Shown: one piece after another, positions 1-10,158 of the stretch
How positions within the stretch are numbered: position 1 is the stretch's first letter
How the letters are laid out: the number at the start of each line of letters is the position of its first letter
Source of the DNA: JAZKHE01 sp040385525
Lineage (GTDB): Bacteria; Bacteroidota; Bacteroidia; UBA4408
Length of the DNA: 64,000 nucleotides
Assembly: GCA_040385525.1 (NCBI GenBank)
Contig: JAZKHE010000005.1
Span: 1 to 64,000 of the forward strand
Direction of reading: 5' to 3'
Program-made: the position numbers and the translations under genes
Notes under the pieces: model-generated
What the model saw: the letters and a program-made list of their open reading frames with translations, nothing else
What the model was told of the DNA's origin: nothing
Database searches by the model: none

Positions 1-831
1 GATATAGGTCCAACGGGTTTAACAGGTTCAGTTGGAGCAACAGGTCCAACAGGAGATATAGGTCCAACAGGTTTAACAGGTTCAGTTGGAGCAACAGGTC
101 CAACAGGAGCAGATAGTACAGTACCAGGTCCAACAGGCTTAACGGGTTCAGTAGGTGCTACGGGTGCCACAGGCGATACAGGTCCACAAGGTATTCAGGG
201 AATCCAAGGTATAGCGGGAGTAACGGGTGATACAGGTGCTCAAGGTATTCAGGGTTTAACGGGAGTAACGGGCGATACAGGTGCGCAAGGTATTCAAGGA
301 TTAACGGGAGTAACAGGTGCCACGGGTGATACTGGGCCACAAGGTATTCAGGGTATACAAGGTTTAACGGGAGTAACGGGTGATACAGGTGCCCAAGGTA
401 TTCAAGGATTAACGGGAGTAACAGGTGCCACAGGAGATACAGGACCCCAAGGTATTCAGGGTATACAAGGTTTAACTGGAGTAACCGGTGATACAGGTGC
501 ACAGGGTATTCAGGGTATACAAGGATTAACGGGAGTAACGGGTGATACAGGTGCACAAGGTATTCAGGGTATACAAGGTTTAACTGGAGTAACAGGTGAT
601 ACAGGTGCCCAAGGTATTCAAGGATTAACGGGAGCAACAGGTGCCACGGGTGATACTGGACCACAAGGTATTCAAGGATTAACGGGAGTAACAGGTGCCA
701 CAGGAGATACAGGACCCCAAGGTATTCAGGGTATACAAGGTTTAACTGGAGTAACGGGTGATACAGGCGCCCAAGGTATTCAGGGAATTCAAGGTATTGC
801 GGGTGTTACTGGAGCAACTGGCGCTACTGGT
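1..831 (+). repeat. DNA repeat array encoding collagen-like triplets
   Basis: Degenerate tandem repeats built on GGT-N6 units encode Gly-X-Y. Higher-order copies are recent: bases 394-485 and 664-755 are identical over 92 bp at a spacing of 270 bp. The array continues past the left edge of the window. Its biased composition creates a long spurious open frame on the minus strand. Confidence 0.9.
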
Positions 832-3800
832 ACTTTCCAAGCTGGTGATACAGCTGGAGATACTCCTTTTTGGAATGGAACAACGTGGGTAACTACCACA
901 TCTAATATATATAACAATGGAGGAAATGTTGGAGTTGGATTGGTGGGAACATACACTCCTTTAGCTAAATTACATGTTGCAAGTAGTGTAGATAGAGATG
1001 CTATTGTTTTTCAAACATCTGTAAGTACATTTAGTGGAGGATCAATTGTAAATGCTAGATCAAGAGGAGGCATTGGAACAGAAACAGGAGTGTTGTCTGG
1101 TGATAGATTAGGTGAGTTTAGTTTTATAGGCCATAATACATCTATTTTTAATCAACCAAGCGCAGGTATGTTTGCTGATGCCGTACAAAACTTTAGTACT
1201 ACTGCTAACGGAACAAAACTTGGTTTTTTTACAACACCAATAAATTCAATAACTTCTGTTGAAAGAATGGTAATTAGTGACAATGGTAATGTTGGTATAG
1301 GTGTTGGAGCGCCCTCACAACGACTTGATGTTGCAGGAAACCTAAGATTTAGCCAATCATTAATGCCTGGTGGTAATGCAGGTAATGCAGGTGATTTATT
1401 AATGTCTAATGGAGGTGCTGGTGCTACTCCAACATGGATTGCGTCTAGCACATTTGCCGCTGGAAACAATTGGAGTTTATTAGGTAATGCTGGTACAAAT
1501 CCAGCTACCAATTTTATTGGAACCACAGATATTGGTACCTTAACATTTAAGGTTAATAGTCAACAATCAGGTTTGATTAGTTCAACTAATAATGTTACTG
1601 CTTTTGGTTTTAGAGCTTTGATAAATAACACTGGAGGTAGTAACTCAGCATTTGGACATCACGCATTGGTTGACAATACTACTGGTGTGTTCAATACAGC
1701 AGTTGGTTCATCATCAATGCAGTTTAATACAACAGGTCAAATGAACGTTGCTGTTGGACGAACTTCATTACGTAATAACATAAGTGGAGGTAATAATACA
1801 GCAATTGGACATAATTCGGGGGACATAAATACAGTAGGAAGTAGTAATACTTTTATTGGTTCATCTGCCGATGCAAGCGCAAATAACTTAACAAATGCTA
1901 CAGCAATTGGAGCTGGTGCTGTTGTAAGCTTTACAAACCGTGTTAAATTAGGTAACAATGCCGATATTCAATTCGATAGAGCATTAATGCCTAACGATAA
2001 TGCAGGTACTATAGGTCAAATTTTACAATCAAATGGGCCAAGCGTTGCACCAACTTGGATTTCAACAACAACATTAGCAGGAAACAATTGGAATTTGTTA
2101 GGAAATGCTGGCACAACAGCTGCTAATTTTGTTGGTACAACAGATAACGTGCCACTTAACTTTAGAGTGTTTAATCAAAAAGCAGGTAGAGTAGCATCAA
2201 CAGGCGAAGTGTTTTTTGGATATCAAGCAGGTAATGTAAATACTGCGGTAGATGCTGTGGGTATTGGCTATCTAGCATTAAATAGCAACACAAGTGGAAC
2301 AAGAAATACTGCGGTTGGTTTTCAGGCATCAAGAGCTAATACTACCAGTAGTTCTAATACAGCTATAGGTTTTTTTGCATTAGAAAATAATACAAGTAAT
2401 TTTAATACTGGTATTGGTGATCAAACATTGCGAAATAATACTGGGACTTCTAACGTAGGTGTTGGCGCTAATGTGTTGTACGATAATGCAGGCAGTACAA
2501 ATACAGGTGTAGGTACAAATGCTTTAAATATTAATACATCAGGACGTTTCAATTCAGCTTTAGGTGGTAATGCTGGTTCAAGAAATACAACTGGGGCTAA
2601 TAATACTTATATAGGTAAGGAAGCTGGTGATACAATTACAACAGGTTCAAACAATACCTTTTTGGGTTATAATACCAATGCCACTCTTAACAACTTAACT
2701 AACGTAACTGCAATTGGAGCAAATGCAGTTGTAGATGCTAATAATAAAGTACGTATTGGTAATAATAGTGTTACTGCAATTGATGTAGCTGGGCAATTAA
2801 AAGTAAATGCCAATGGAACAAGCAACGACTTTACTTTCCCTACTACCAGAGGTACAGCTGGGCAAGTTTTAACTACAGATGGTGCAGGTGTAACATCTTG
2901 GACTGCTGCCGGAGGCAACAACTGGAGTTTAACTGGTAATGCGGTTACATCTTTAACAAATATATTTGGAACAACTAATGCTCAACCCGTTCGCTTTTTT
3001 GCAAACAATGCAGAAAGAATGAGGCTTTTAACCACTGGCGAATTGGGTATTGGAACAGCAACACCAGTTTTAAAATTACACATTGCTTCACAAGCTACAA
3101 GTGATGGTATTGTTATAGAAAATGCACCAAGTGGTGGTAACGAAGGTTCAGAACTTGCCTTTATTAGAGCAACAGGATCACTTGCTACATTAACTGCTGT
3201 AGCAGCTAACAACACTATTGGTGTTTTAACTTTTATTGGGCACGATGGTACTCCTGGTTTCGCTGGATATGCCAATAGTTCAGCTAAAATTAAAGTAGAA
3301 GCTACTGAAAATTTCAGTCCATCTAATTTAGGTGCTCGTATGGCATTTTCTACAACAGCAAATGGTACAAACACTTCTACGGAAAGAATGGTAATTAGCG
3401 ATAATGGAAATGTTGGTATTGGAGAAACTAACCCAAGCACAATTCTTCATGTAAAAGCTACCAGTCCAGAGGTTTTTGTTCAGTCAACCGCAGGAAATTT
3501 TACAACTGGTTTTAGATATAGAACGGCAGTTGGTTACGAATGGTTTATGGGTCAAGAAAACGGTGGTGGCGGAGACTTTAGAATTAGAGATGTTCAAAAT
3601 ACGGCAACTCGATTTACAATTAAACCATCTGGTAATGTTGGTATTGGAACAACAACACCAGCTGAGTTATTAGATGTTGCGGGCAACGTACAATTTAGCA
3701 ATGCCTTAATGCCTGCTGGCATTGCTGGTAACCCTGGCGATTTATTAATGAGTACAGGCGCTGGTTTTGCACCAACTTGGATTGCATCTACAACTTTAGC

Positions 3801-5745
3801 AGGAGGCAACAACTGGGCATTTAATGGTAACACAGTTACAGCCTTAACAAGTATAGGTACAAACGATAACTTCGATTTACCATTTGTTACAAATGGAGGC
3901 GAAAAAATGCGTTTAACAACAGATGGTACATTAGCTATAAATACTACTACACCTTCATCATTAACTAAACTATACGTTAAAGGTGGTGTTGGTATTGAGG
4001 GTGTTTCAATAACTCCTACTGCTACGCCACATAACGGTGCATTAAATTTTGGCGCCACAGCTGCAGCAAGAGATTTTACCATGACCTTAACTAACGGAAC
4101 AGGTAGTAATCAGTTAGAAATTTGGGGCTTTAATGCGGGTACACCATACGAGTCAATGAGATTTGCAAATACGGGCGAAATTGGTATTGGAGCTATTCCT
4201 ATATCAACATTATCTCGAGTTTACATCGAAGATTTTGCAGGTTCAGGTCACAGAAAGGCATTGCAAATTTATAAACGTGCAAATGGTGCCGATTATAATG
4301 CAGCTATAGATGCTGTGTTAGAAACAACAAACGGTACAGGCGAATTTGTAGCGGGTAATTTTACAATAGAAACATCTTCTGCAACTATGGGTGTAAATTC
4401 TAAAATGATTGGTTTACGTGGAGAGGTTGCAAGTGTAGGTTCTAATACAACTCAAATTGCGGGTGTTGTTGGTGTGGTTAGTAATGCAGTTAATTCTACA
4501 TCTGGTAAAGTGGGTGTTGCAGCTAGTTCATTCGGTACAGGTACAGGAGCAAATACGGGTATTTATGGTACTGCATCGGGCGCTAGTGTAAATTATGCGG
4601 GTTATTTTGATGCTGGTAATGTTTACATGCAAAACAACTTACAATTACAAGGTTCGTTTATGCCGGGTAACAATGCTGGTGTTGCTGGCCAAATATTAAT
4701 GAGTAACGGTGGACCAGGGATTGCTCCAACATGGATTTCGTCTGCTACTTTAGCAGGAAATAACTGGAGTTTAACTGGTAACACAGGTGCTACAGCCGCT
4801 AATTATATTGGTACTACCGATATTGGTACGTTTAATATTAGAGTTGCAGGACAAAAAGCGGGTATAATTAACTCAAACAATAGTAATACAGCTTTTGGTT
4901 ATTTAGCTGCTAATGTAACAACTGGTTCGCAAAATACCGCAATAGGTACAAGTGCTTTAGTGCTTAACACCTCTGGTGGCCAAAATACAGCAATAGGTGT
5001 TTTAGCGTTATCAGCGGCTACAGCAAGTACAAACAATACTGCTGTTGGTTATAATGCTTTATCTGCTAATTTAAGTGGTGGTGATACAAACGTAGGTGTT
5101 GGGCATAATTCATTGAGAGACAATACAACGGGAGATGGTAACGTCGGCGTAGGTAGCTTATCGGGTACTGCTAACTTAACAGGTAATAATAATACTTTTT
5201 TAGGAACATTTGCAAGAGCTACAGGAAACGTAAGTAACTCTACTGCCATTGGGGCAGGAGCATTAATATATGCTAGCGACAACTTAGTGTTAGGAACAAG
5301 TGTTACAAGCGTAACTATTGGTCTTTCAGCTGCAGCTAAAGCTAAACTACATGTAAATGGTGATGTTGGTTTAGGTAGTGGTAATATAGGTAATGGAGAA
5401 AACAAAGCGGTTGTCGTTTGGTTAACAAACGGGAATGCTGGTACACTTTCAGCAGGTGATATTGTAATTGTAAGTGGCGCAAATACTTTTAATACTGTAA
5501 ATGCTGCTGGTCACGTTTCAGCAATTGGCGTATTAACAGAAACTTGTGCCTCAGGTGCGGCATGTAAAGTTGCAGTTGCAGGCGTGGTAACAGTAAATTC
5601 AACTTCTGGTGCAGTTGGTCAACACTGTATTACTAGTGCAGTACCAGGACAAGCAGGTTCTGTTGGTATTCCTGGTGCTGGCTCTTCAATTGGAGTTTAT
5701 TTAACAAGTACAACTGGTACACAGTGTCAAGTTTTATTAAGATAA
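1..5745 (+). CDS. Collagen-like / YadA-head-like giant surface protein (5' end missing)
   Basis: The reading frame is open from base 1, so the true start lies before the window; the first in-frame internal start-like codon (TTG at 940) is not the gene start. Bases 1-831 encode Gly-X-Y collagen-like triplets (GPTG, GATG, GDTG, GIQG) with one interruption near base 110. After a short linker come several cycles of a tail-fibre-like module: a VGIGxxxPxxxLDVAG element, a GNNW spacer, then blocks of the YadA-head-like NTAIGxxAL / NNTFLG motif. The C-terminus (about 5400-5745) is a different, Cys-containing domain ending QCQVLLR. No type A or B T9SS tail is seen. A collagen stalk with beta-roll head modules suggests a long trimeric surface fibre (inference). 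It is the first of a co-directional surface-protein series. Confidence 0.85.
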   Translation, partial: DIGPTGLTGSVGATGPTGDIGPTGLTGSVGATGPTGADSTVPGPTGLTGSVGATGATGDTGPQGIQGIQGIAGVTGDTGAQGIQGLTGVTGDTGAQGIQGLTGVTGATGDTGPQGIQGIQGLTGVTGDTGAQGIQGLTGVTGATGDTGPQGIQGIQGLTGVTGDTGAQGIQGIQGLTGVTGDTGAQGIQGIQGLTGVTGDTGAQGIQGLTGATGATGDTGPQGIQGLTGVTGATGDTGPQGIQGIQGLTGVTGDTGAQGIQGIQGIAGVTGATGATGTFQAGDTAGDTPFWNGTTWVTTTSNIYNNGGNVGVGLVGTYTPLAKLHVASSVDRDAIVFQTSVSTFSGGSIVNARSRGGIGTETGVLSGDRLGEFSFIGHNTSIFNQPSAGMFADAVQNFSTTANGTKLGFFTTPINSITSVERMVISDNGNVGIGVGAPSQRLDVAGNLRFSQSLMPGGNAGNAGDLLMSNGGAGATPTWIASSTFAAGNNWSLLGNAGTNPATNFIGTTDIGTLTFKVNSQQSGLISSTNNVTAFGFRALINNTGGSNSAFGHHALVDNTTGVFNTAVGSSSMQFNTTGQMNVAVGRTSLRNNISGGNNTAIGHNSGDINTVGSSNTFIGSSADASANNLTNATAIGAGAVVSFTNRVKLGNNADIQFDRALMPNDNAGTIGQILQSNGPSVAPTWISTTTLAGNNWNLLGNAGTTAANFVGTTDNVPLNFRVFNQKAGRVASTGEVFFGYQAGNVNTAVDAVGIGYLALNSNTSGTRNTAVGFQASRANTTSSSNTAIGFFALENNTSNFNTGIGDQTLRNNTGTSNVGVGANVLYDNAGSTNTGVGTNALNINTSGRFNSALGGNAGSRNTTGANNTYIGKEAGDTITTGSNNTFLGYNTNATLNNLTNVTAIGANAVVDANNKVRIGNNSVTAIDVAGQLKVNANGTSNDFTFPTTRGTAGQVLTTDGAGVTSWTAAGGNNWSLTGNAVTSLTNIFGTTNAQPVRFFANNAERMRLLTTGELGIGTATPVLKLHIASQATSDGIVIENAPSGGNEGSELAFIRATGSLATLTAVAANNTIGVLTFIGHDGTPGFAGYANSSAKIKVEATENFSPSNLGARMAFSTTANGTNTSTERMVISDNGNVGIGETNPSTILHVKATSPEVFVQSTAGNFTTGFRYRTAVGYEWFMGQENGGGGDFRIRDVQNTATRFTIKPSGNVGIGTTTPAELLDVAGNVQFSNALMPAGIAGNPGDLLMSTGAGFAPTWIASTTLAGGNNWAFNGNTVTALTSIGTNDNFDLPFVTNGGEKMRLTTDGTLAINTTTPSSLTKLYVKGGVGIEGVSITPTATPHNGALNFGATAAARDFTMTLTNGTGSNQLEIWGFNAGTPYESMRFANTGEIGIGAIPISTLSRVYIEDFAGSGHRKALQIYKRANGADYNAAIDAVLETTNGTGEFVAGNFTIETSSATMGVNSKMIGLRGEVASVGSNTTQIAGVVGVVSNAVNSTSGKVGVAASSFGTGTGANTGIYGTASGASVNYAGYFDAGNVYMQNNLQLQGSFMPGNNAGVAGQILMSNGGPGIAPTWISSATLAGNNWSLTGNTGATAANYIGTTDIGTFNIRVAGQKAGIINSNNSNTAFGYLAANVTTGSQNTAIGTSALVLNTSGGQNTAIGVLALSAATASTNNTAVGYNALSANLSGGDTNVGVGHNSLRDNTTGDGNVGVGSLSGTANLTGNNNTFLGTFARATGNVSNSTAIGAGALIYASDNLVLGTSVTSVTIGLSAAAKAKLHVNGDVGLGSGNIGNGENKAVVVWLTNGNAGTLSAGDIVIVSGANTFNTVNAAGHVSAIGVLTETCASGAACKVAVAGVVTVNSTSGAVGQHCITSAVPGQAGSVGIPGAGSSIGVYLTSTTGTQCQVLLR

Positions 5746-5775
5746 TTTAGTTAGGGATTAGAGCTTAGTAAATAG
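5746..5775 (+). repeat. TTAG-rich intergenic repeat element
   Basis: The short gap after the collagen-like gene is made of TTAG/GATTAG/AGTAAATAG words. The same vocabulary recurs at 17138-17184 and, inverted, at 31009-31035, which indicates a dispersed low-complexity repeat family. No function is evident. Confidence 0.5.
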
Positions 5776-5788
5776 TTTAAAACAATAA

Positions 5789-7123
5789 ATGAAACAAAAA
5801 AAGAACATACTTGCACCCCGCATTTTGTACCTTGTACTTAGTACTTTGTACTTAGTCGTACTTAGTACTCAAAGCGCAAGCGCTCAATACACATTGAGCA
5901 AGCTGGCGGGTTCTGGTGTTTCTTTAGGTTTTAGTGGCGATGGTGCTAATGCTAACGATGCTTTATTGTATAATCCATACGCTACCGCTGTCGATAAAAT
6001 GGGTAACGTTTACATTGCCGATTATTTAAATCATCGTATTCGTAAAATAGATACATTAGGTATTATTACAACTATAGCTGGTTCGGGTACTATATCTGGT
6101 TATGCTGGCGATGGTGCTTTAGCTACCAATGCTTTATTAAATAGCCCTAACGCAATTGTGGTTGATACATTAGGAAATATTTATTTTACAGAGCTAAAAA
6201 ACAATTGTGTTCGTAAGGTGAATACTAGCGGAATTATTTCAACGCACAACAACACAATTAACAACCCAAGTGCAATTTGCATCGATAAAAATCAAAATTT
6301 ATACGTTGCCGATTATTTAAATCATCAAATTAAAAAAATTGATGTATTAGGCAATATAACTGTTGTTGCAGGAAACGGAACTATTGGATTTGGTGGCGAT
6401 GGTTTGTTAGCTATAAACGCTCAATTAAATTATCCAGAAGGTGTTGCTGCTGATGTTTTAGGGAATATTTATGTTAGCGATACTCAAAACAAACGCATTA
6501 GAAAAGTTGCTACTGATGGCGTAATTACTACTGTAGCTGGTAATGGAAATTCTGGTTTTAGTGGCGATGGAGCTTTAGCTATTGGCGCAGAACTTAACAC
6601 ACCAAGAGGAATAACGTGCGATACATTAGGCAATGTATATTTTGCAGATTCTAACAACAATCGAATTCGTAAAGTAGATGCGCAAGGCAACATAACAACC
6701 ATTTTGGGCGAAATTGGTTTATCGGAAAGCGTTGAATTAAGTATACCAATTGGAGTTAGCCTTGATGCAAAAGGAAATTTATACATAGCCGATACGTTTA
6801 ATAGCGCGGTTCAAAAACTAACTGCGCCAATAACTCCAACAGAAGAAACAACAGCTATAAAATCAACAATAGAAAACACAAACGGAATAGTAGTTTATCC
6901 TAATCCAACAATGGGCGAAATCACAATTCGTGCAACAAATAATAGTATAGAAAATATAAAAGTGTACAATGTTTTTGCGCAAGAAGTTGGCGTAAAATTT
7001 ATTGAAAAACAAGCCAACGTATTTAAGTTAGATATTAGCGAAGATGCAACTGGTTTGTACTTTGTACACACCAAAACAGATTTAAAAACAGAGATTACAA
7101 AAATTAATCTTGTAAAAAGATAA
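5789..7123 (+). CDS. Secreted NHL-repeat beta-propeller with type A T9SS sorting domain
   Basis: This 444-residue protein starts with a signal peptide (about residues 1-33, ending SASAQ). NHL repeats fill residues ~35-350: recurring GDGxxAxxAxLNxPxGI, DxxGNxYxADxxNxRIRKV and ITTVAGNG, a pattern seen in NHL/teneurin-like six-bladed propellers. The last ~75 residues (VVYPNPTMGEITI ... GLYFVH ... KINLVKR) match the type A T9SS C-terminal sorting domain, so secretion across the outer membrane and surface attachment are expected. The ligand is unknown. The gene lies 5 bp before the next one and is probably co-transcribed with it. Oddly, the signal-peptide codons overlap a TACTTAGTACT repeat also found in an intergenic gap. 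Confidence 0.9.
   Translation: MKQKKNILAPRILYLVLSTLYLVVLSTQSASAQYTLSKLAGSGVSLGFSGDGANANDALLYNPYATAVDKMGNVYIADYLNHRIRKIDTLGIITTIAGSGTISGYAGDGALATNALLNSPNAIVVDTLGNIYFTELKNNCVRKVNTSGIISTHNNTINNPSAICIDKNQNLYVADYLNHQIKKIDVLGNITVVAGNGTIGFGGDGLLAINAQLNYPEGVAADVLGNIYVSDTQNKRIRKVATDGVITTVAGNGNSGFSGDGALAIGAELNTPRGITCDTLGNVYFADSNNNRIRKVDAQGNITTILGEIGLSESVELSIPIGVSLDAKGNLYIADTFNSAVQKLTAPITPTEETTAIKSTIENTNGIVVYPNPTMGEITIRATNNSIENIKVYNVFAQEVGVKFIEKQANVFKLDISEDATGLYFVHTKTDLKTEITKINLVKR
5825..5869 (+). repeat. GTACTTAGTACT repeat inside a signal-peptide coding region
   Basis: Tandem degenerate copies of TTGTAC/TTAGTAC words lie within codons ~13-27 of the NHL protein and encode YLVLST-type hydrophobic residues. 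A closely similar run lies in the non-coding gap at 17219-17248. Confidence 0.7.
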
Positions 7124-7128
7124 GTAAA

Positions 7129-10100
7129 ATGAAAAGAGTTTTAACAGCATTAATTATTTTGCTTGTTGCAACATTTGTTGCAAATGCACAAACTGAGCTA
7201 AATAGCACAGGTACAGGCTCTGCTTATGCTATTTCGTATCCAGCTGCATTTTCATATTCATCGGGTATAACTATTACTTTTAAGGCGCATACGGTTAATT
7301 TAGGTGCTGCAACCTTAAATATTAATGGTTTAGGAGCTAAAACTATTTTTAAAAATGTATCTACCAATTTAGCGGTTGGAGATATTTTAGCTAATCAATT
7401 TGTAACGGTAATTTATGATGGAACTAATTTTCAGTTAACATCTACATTACCTTCAGGCGCATCGGGATGGAGTTTAGGCGGTAACACAGGTACCAACCCA
7501 GCAACCGATTTTATTGGCACTACCGATGTAACTACTTTAGTTTTTAAAGTTAACAATACACAATCGGGTTTAATTTCAATAAGCAATACAGGTTTCGGAT
7601 ACGAAACTATATCGCCAGCTGCAACAGGCGGTAATAATAGTGCCTTTGGATACTATGCTTTGCCGTTTAATACCTCAGGAGCTTCTAATAGTGCCTTTGG
7701 TTCAGCAGCGCTTAACTCAAATGCTGACGGATCAATGAATAGTGCCTTTGGCGTAGCAGCTTTGCAAACTAATACTTCAGGTGCCGATAATAGTGCCTTT
7801 GGCGCTTGGGCACTAAGTTCAAACAAAGCAGGACAAAATTCCGCCTTTGGTTCTGGAGCTTTACAAAATAATTCAACAGGCGATTACAACACTGCTATTG
7901 GTTATAGTGCTATGCAAAATAATAATACTGAGAGTTACAATGTTGCTTTAGGTACATGGGCTCTAAGAGGCAATTTAACCAATGGACAAAATACTGCAAT
8001 TGGACACAGCGCTTTGCAAGACAATACAGGCGGATATAATACCGCTATGGGTTATATTAGTTTATTGGCTAATACAACTGGTACTCAAAATACAGCAATA
8101 GGTTCTTTAGCAGGATTAGCAAACACAACAGGTAGCAATAATACTTTTTTAGGTTATTATGCCAATGCAGGTTCAGCCGCATTGGATAATGCAACCGCTA
8201 TTGGAGCTAATGCAGTTGTAACAACTAGCAATAGCATACAGTTAGGTAATACAAGTGTTAACCAAGTAAATGTTGGAGTAGGCAATACCGCCAAATTAAT
8301 TACAGGTGCTTTACAAATTACAGGCGGCACTTTAGCCGCTGGCAAAATTTTAACATCCGATGCAGCGGGCAACGCCACATGGCAAACACCAGGAGGAGGC
8401 ACTAATTGGCAATTAAACGGAAATGCAGTTACAACTCATACTTCTATTGGAACTACTTCTGCTTACGATTTACCATTTATAACAAATGGAGCTGAGCGTA
8501 TGCGATTAATGTCTACAGGAGGTTTAGCAATAGGAGCAAACAATACATACGGAAGCATATTAAATGTAACAGGTAATGAAGTAGTTTTCGAAAATAATCC
8601 AACTGGTATTTATTATACTAGCGCTTCAACTATTGGTTCTGGATATGCTCAACAAGTATACGATGCTAGTTCGGGAGCTACAGGCGCACCAACAATGAAA
8701 TACATATTTTCACCAAGAAACAACCCTAATACAGGAACGTCACCTTTTGGAGAAATTAGTTTTGGAAAAATTGCAAATCAAAATTATGGCTACATCGCAT
8801 TCTCAACAAGAAATGCAGCAAATAGTTATGCAGAAAGAATAAGAATAGATGCAGAAGGAAATATGGGTATTGGCCTAGGCGTAGATCCTATTACATCGAA
8901 ACTACACGTTTACGATAATAGCACTACTAGAGGTGGCGCTTGGCAGGCACAAAAAGTGTATGGTTTTGGAACAAGCTCAACTACTAATGGCATTGGTTTA
9001 GAAGCCAAAGCAGGTGTTTACGATGGTGGTGGAACCGGAGGAACATTTACTGGAGTAAAAGGTATAGCTGAATGGGGAACAACAAATTACGGCGTTTATG
9101 GCGTAGGTAGCACAGCAACATCAGTTTCTCATGGAGTTTATGGCGAAGCAATAACAACAGGTAATCCAACAAACATAGGCGTTTATGGCATTGCCACAAA
9201 TGGAACAAATAACTGGGCGGGTTATTTTGATGGCAGAGCTTATTTTGCAGGAAACGTTGGTGTAGGAATAAATAATCCTACCGCTAAACTACACATTGGT
9301 GGAACATCGGGTGTTGATGGTATCCGTTTTCCTGATGGAACATTGCAAACTACAGCGGCAGTAGCAGGCTCATGGACAAAAACAGGTTCAACAATTTCTC
9401 CTACAGTAACTTCTGACAATGTAGAGATAGCATCAACTTCCAATTATCCCTTAATAGTTGGGAGTTCATCATCCGAATCTATTTTCGATTTTAAAAACAC
9501 ATCTGCTGGTGGCAAATCATGGTGGTTTGTAACTGGAGGTGCTGGAGGTGCATTAAGTGGTGGTAAATTTGGAATTTTTGATCCATCAGCTAGCACAACA
9601 CGATTAGCAATTGATGCAGCAGGAAACGTTGGTATAAACACAACAGCCCCATCAGAAAAATTAGATGTTGTAGGAAATATTGAAATACCTGCTGCAAACG
9701 ATTATAAATATGCTACAGCAAAAAATTTGTTATATAGTATTCCTGCTTCAGAATTTATGCCAACAAATACTTTTTATACAAAGGTTTCTGAAGCAACACA
9801 TTATGAAGTTTATTGTAGTAATGGTACTTACCCAAATTTAGTCGAATTTTCGGCACCTATCCATGTGCCAGATGGCGCACAATTAAATACAATTTTAGTG
9901 TCTGTATATGATCTTGACGCGACTTATGTTGTTAGTGGCGATTTAATAGTTTATGATGCTAATACTGACGCTATCGCAAACTACCCTATGGGAAACAGCG
10001 GTGCAACACCTGGCAATACTTCAATTTCTGTAAACGCAGGCGTTGCAGTTGATAATTTAAACAAAAATTATTTTTTAAGAATCTATCTAAGACAAGCCAC

Positions 10101-10158
10101 AGCTAATTTAAGAATTAGAGGAGCAAGAGTTTCGTATTCAGTAACAAAAGCAGATTAA
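7129..10158 (+). CDS. Secreted tail-fibre/YadA-head-like repeat protein, paralogue 1
   Basis: The protein has 1009 residues with a signal peptide at 1-20 (ending ANAQ). Residues ~21-110 form a module shared with the next two genes (STGTGxAYxxxYP, GAATLNINGLG, QFVTVIYDGTNFQL) that resembles modules I know from phage tail-fibre proteins. Residues ~150-375 carry NSAFGxxAL / NTAIGxxAL repeats typical of YadA-like heads, followed by VGIGxxxPxxKLHV fibre modules. The last ~158 residues start at IPAANDYKYAT and are again shared with the paralogues. There is no T9SS tail. The stop codon overlaps the next start (TAATG), which implies translational coupling. A surface or outer-membrane-associated fibre role is inferred. 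Confidence 0.85.
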   Translation: MKRVLTALIILLVATFVANAQTELNSTGTGSAYAISYPAAFSYSSGITITFKAHTVNLGAATLNINGLGAKTIFKNVSTNLAVGDILANQFVTVIYDGTNFQLTSTLPSGASGWSLGGNTGTNPATDFIGTTDVTTLVFKVNNTQSGLISISNTGFGYETISPAATGGNNSAFGYYALPFNTSGASNSAFGSAALNSNADGSMNSAFGVAALQTNTSGADNSAFGAWALSSNKAGQNSAFGSGALQNNSTGDYNTAIGYSAMQNNNTESYNVALGTWALRGNLTNGQNTAIGHSALQDNTGGYNTAMGYISLLANTTGTQNTAIGSLAGLANTTGSNNTFLGYYANAGSAALDNATAIGANAVVTTSNSIQLGNTSVNQVNVGVGNTAKLITGALQITGGTLAAGKILTSDAAGNATWQTPGGGTNWQLNGNAVTTHTSIGTTSAYDLPFITNGAERMRLMSTGGLAIGANNTYGSILNVTGNEVVFENNPTGIYYTSASTIGSGYAQQVYDASSGATGAPTMKYIFSPRNNPNTGTSPFGEISFGKIANQNYGYIAFSTRNAANSYAERIRIDAEGNMGIGLGVDPITSKLHVYDNSTTRGGAWQAQKVYGFGTSSTTNGIGLEAKAGVYDGGGTGGTFTGVKGIAEWGTTNYGVYGVGSTATSVSHGVYGEAITTGNPTNIGVYGIATNGTNNWAGYFDGRAYFAGNVGVGINNPTAKLHIGGTSGVDGIRFPDGTLQTTAAVAGSWTKTGSTISPTVTSDNVEIASTSNYPLIVGSSSSESIFDFKNTSAGGKSWWFVTGGAGGALSGGKFGIFDPSASTTRLAIDAAGNVGINTTAPSEKLDVVGNIEIPAANDYKYATAKNLLYSIPASEFMPTNTFYTKVSEATHYEVYCSNGTYPNLVEFSAPIHVPDGAQLNTILVSVYDLDATYVVSGDLIVYDANTDAIANYPMGNSGATPGNTSISVNAGVAVDNLNKNYFLRIYLRQATANLRIRGARVSYSVTKAD

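Noticed and set aside
158..664. Minus-strand open frame of 168 codons rich in Leu, Tyr and Pro
   Set aside because: It is the antisense of the collagen-like repeat; its repetitive composition follows directly from the Gly-X-Y coding strand.
3476..3673. Plus-strand 65-codon frame inside the first gene
   Set aside because: Out of frame within a long continuous coding region, with no motif or start context.
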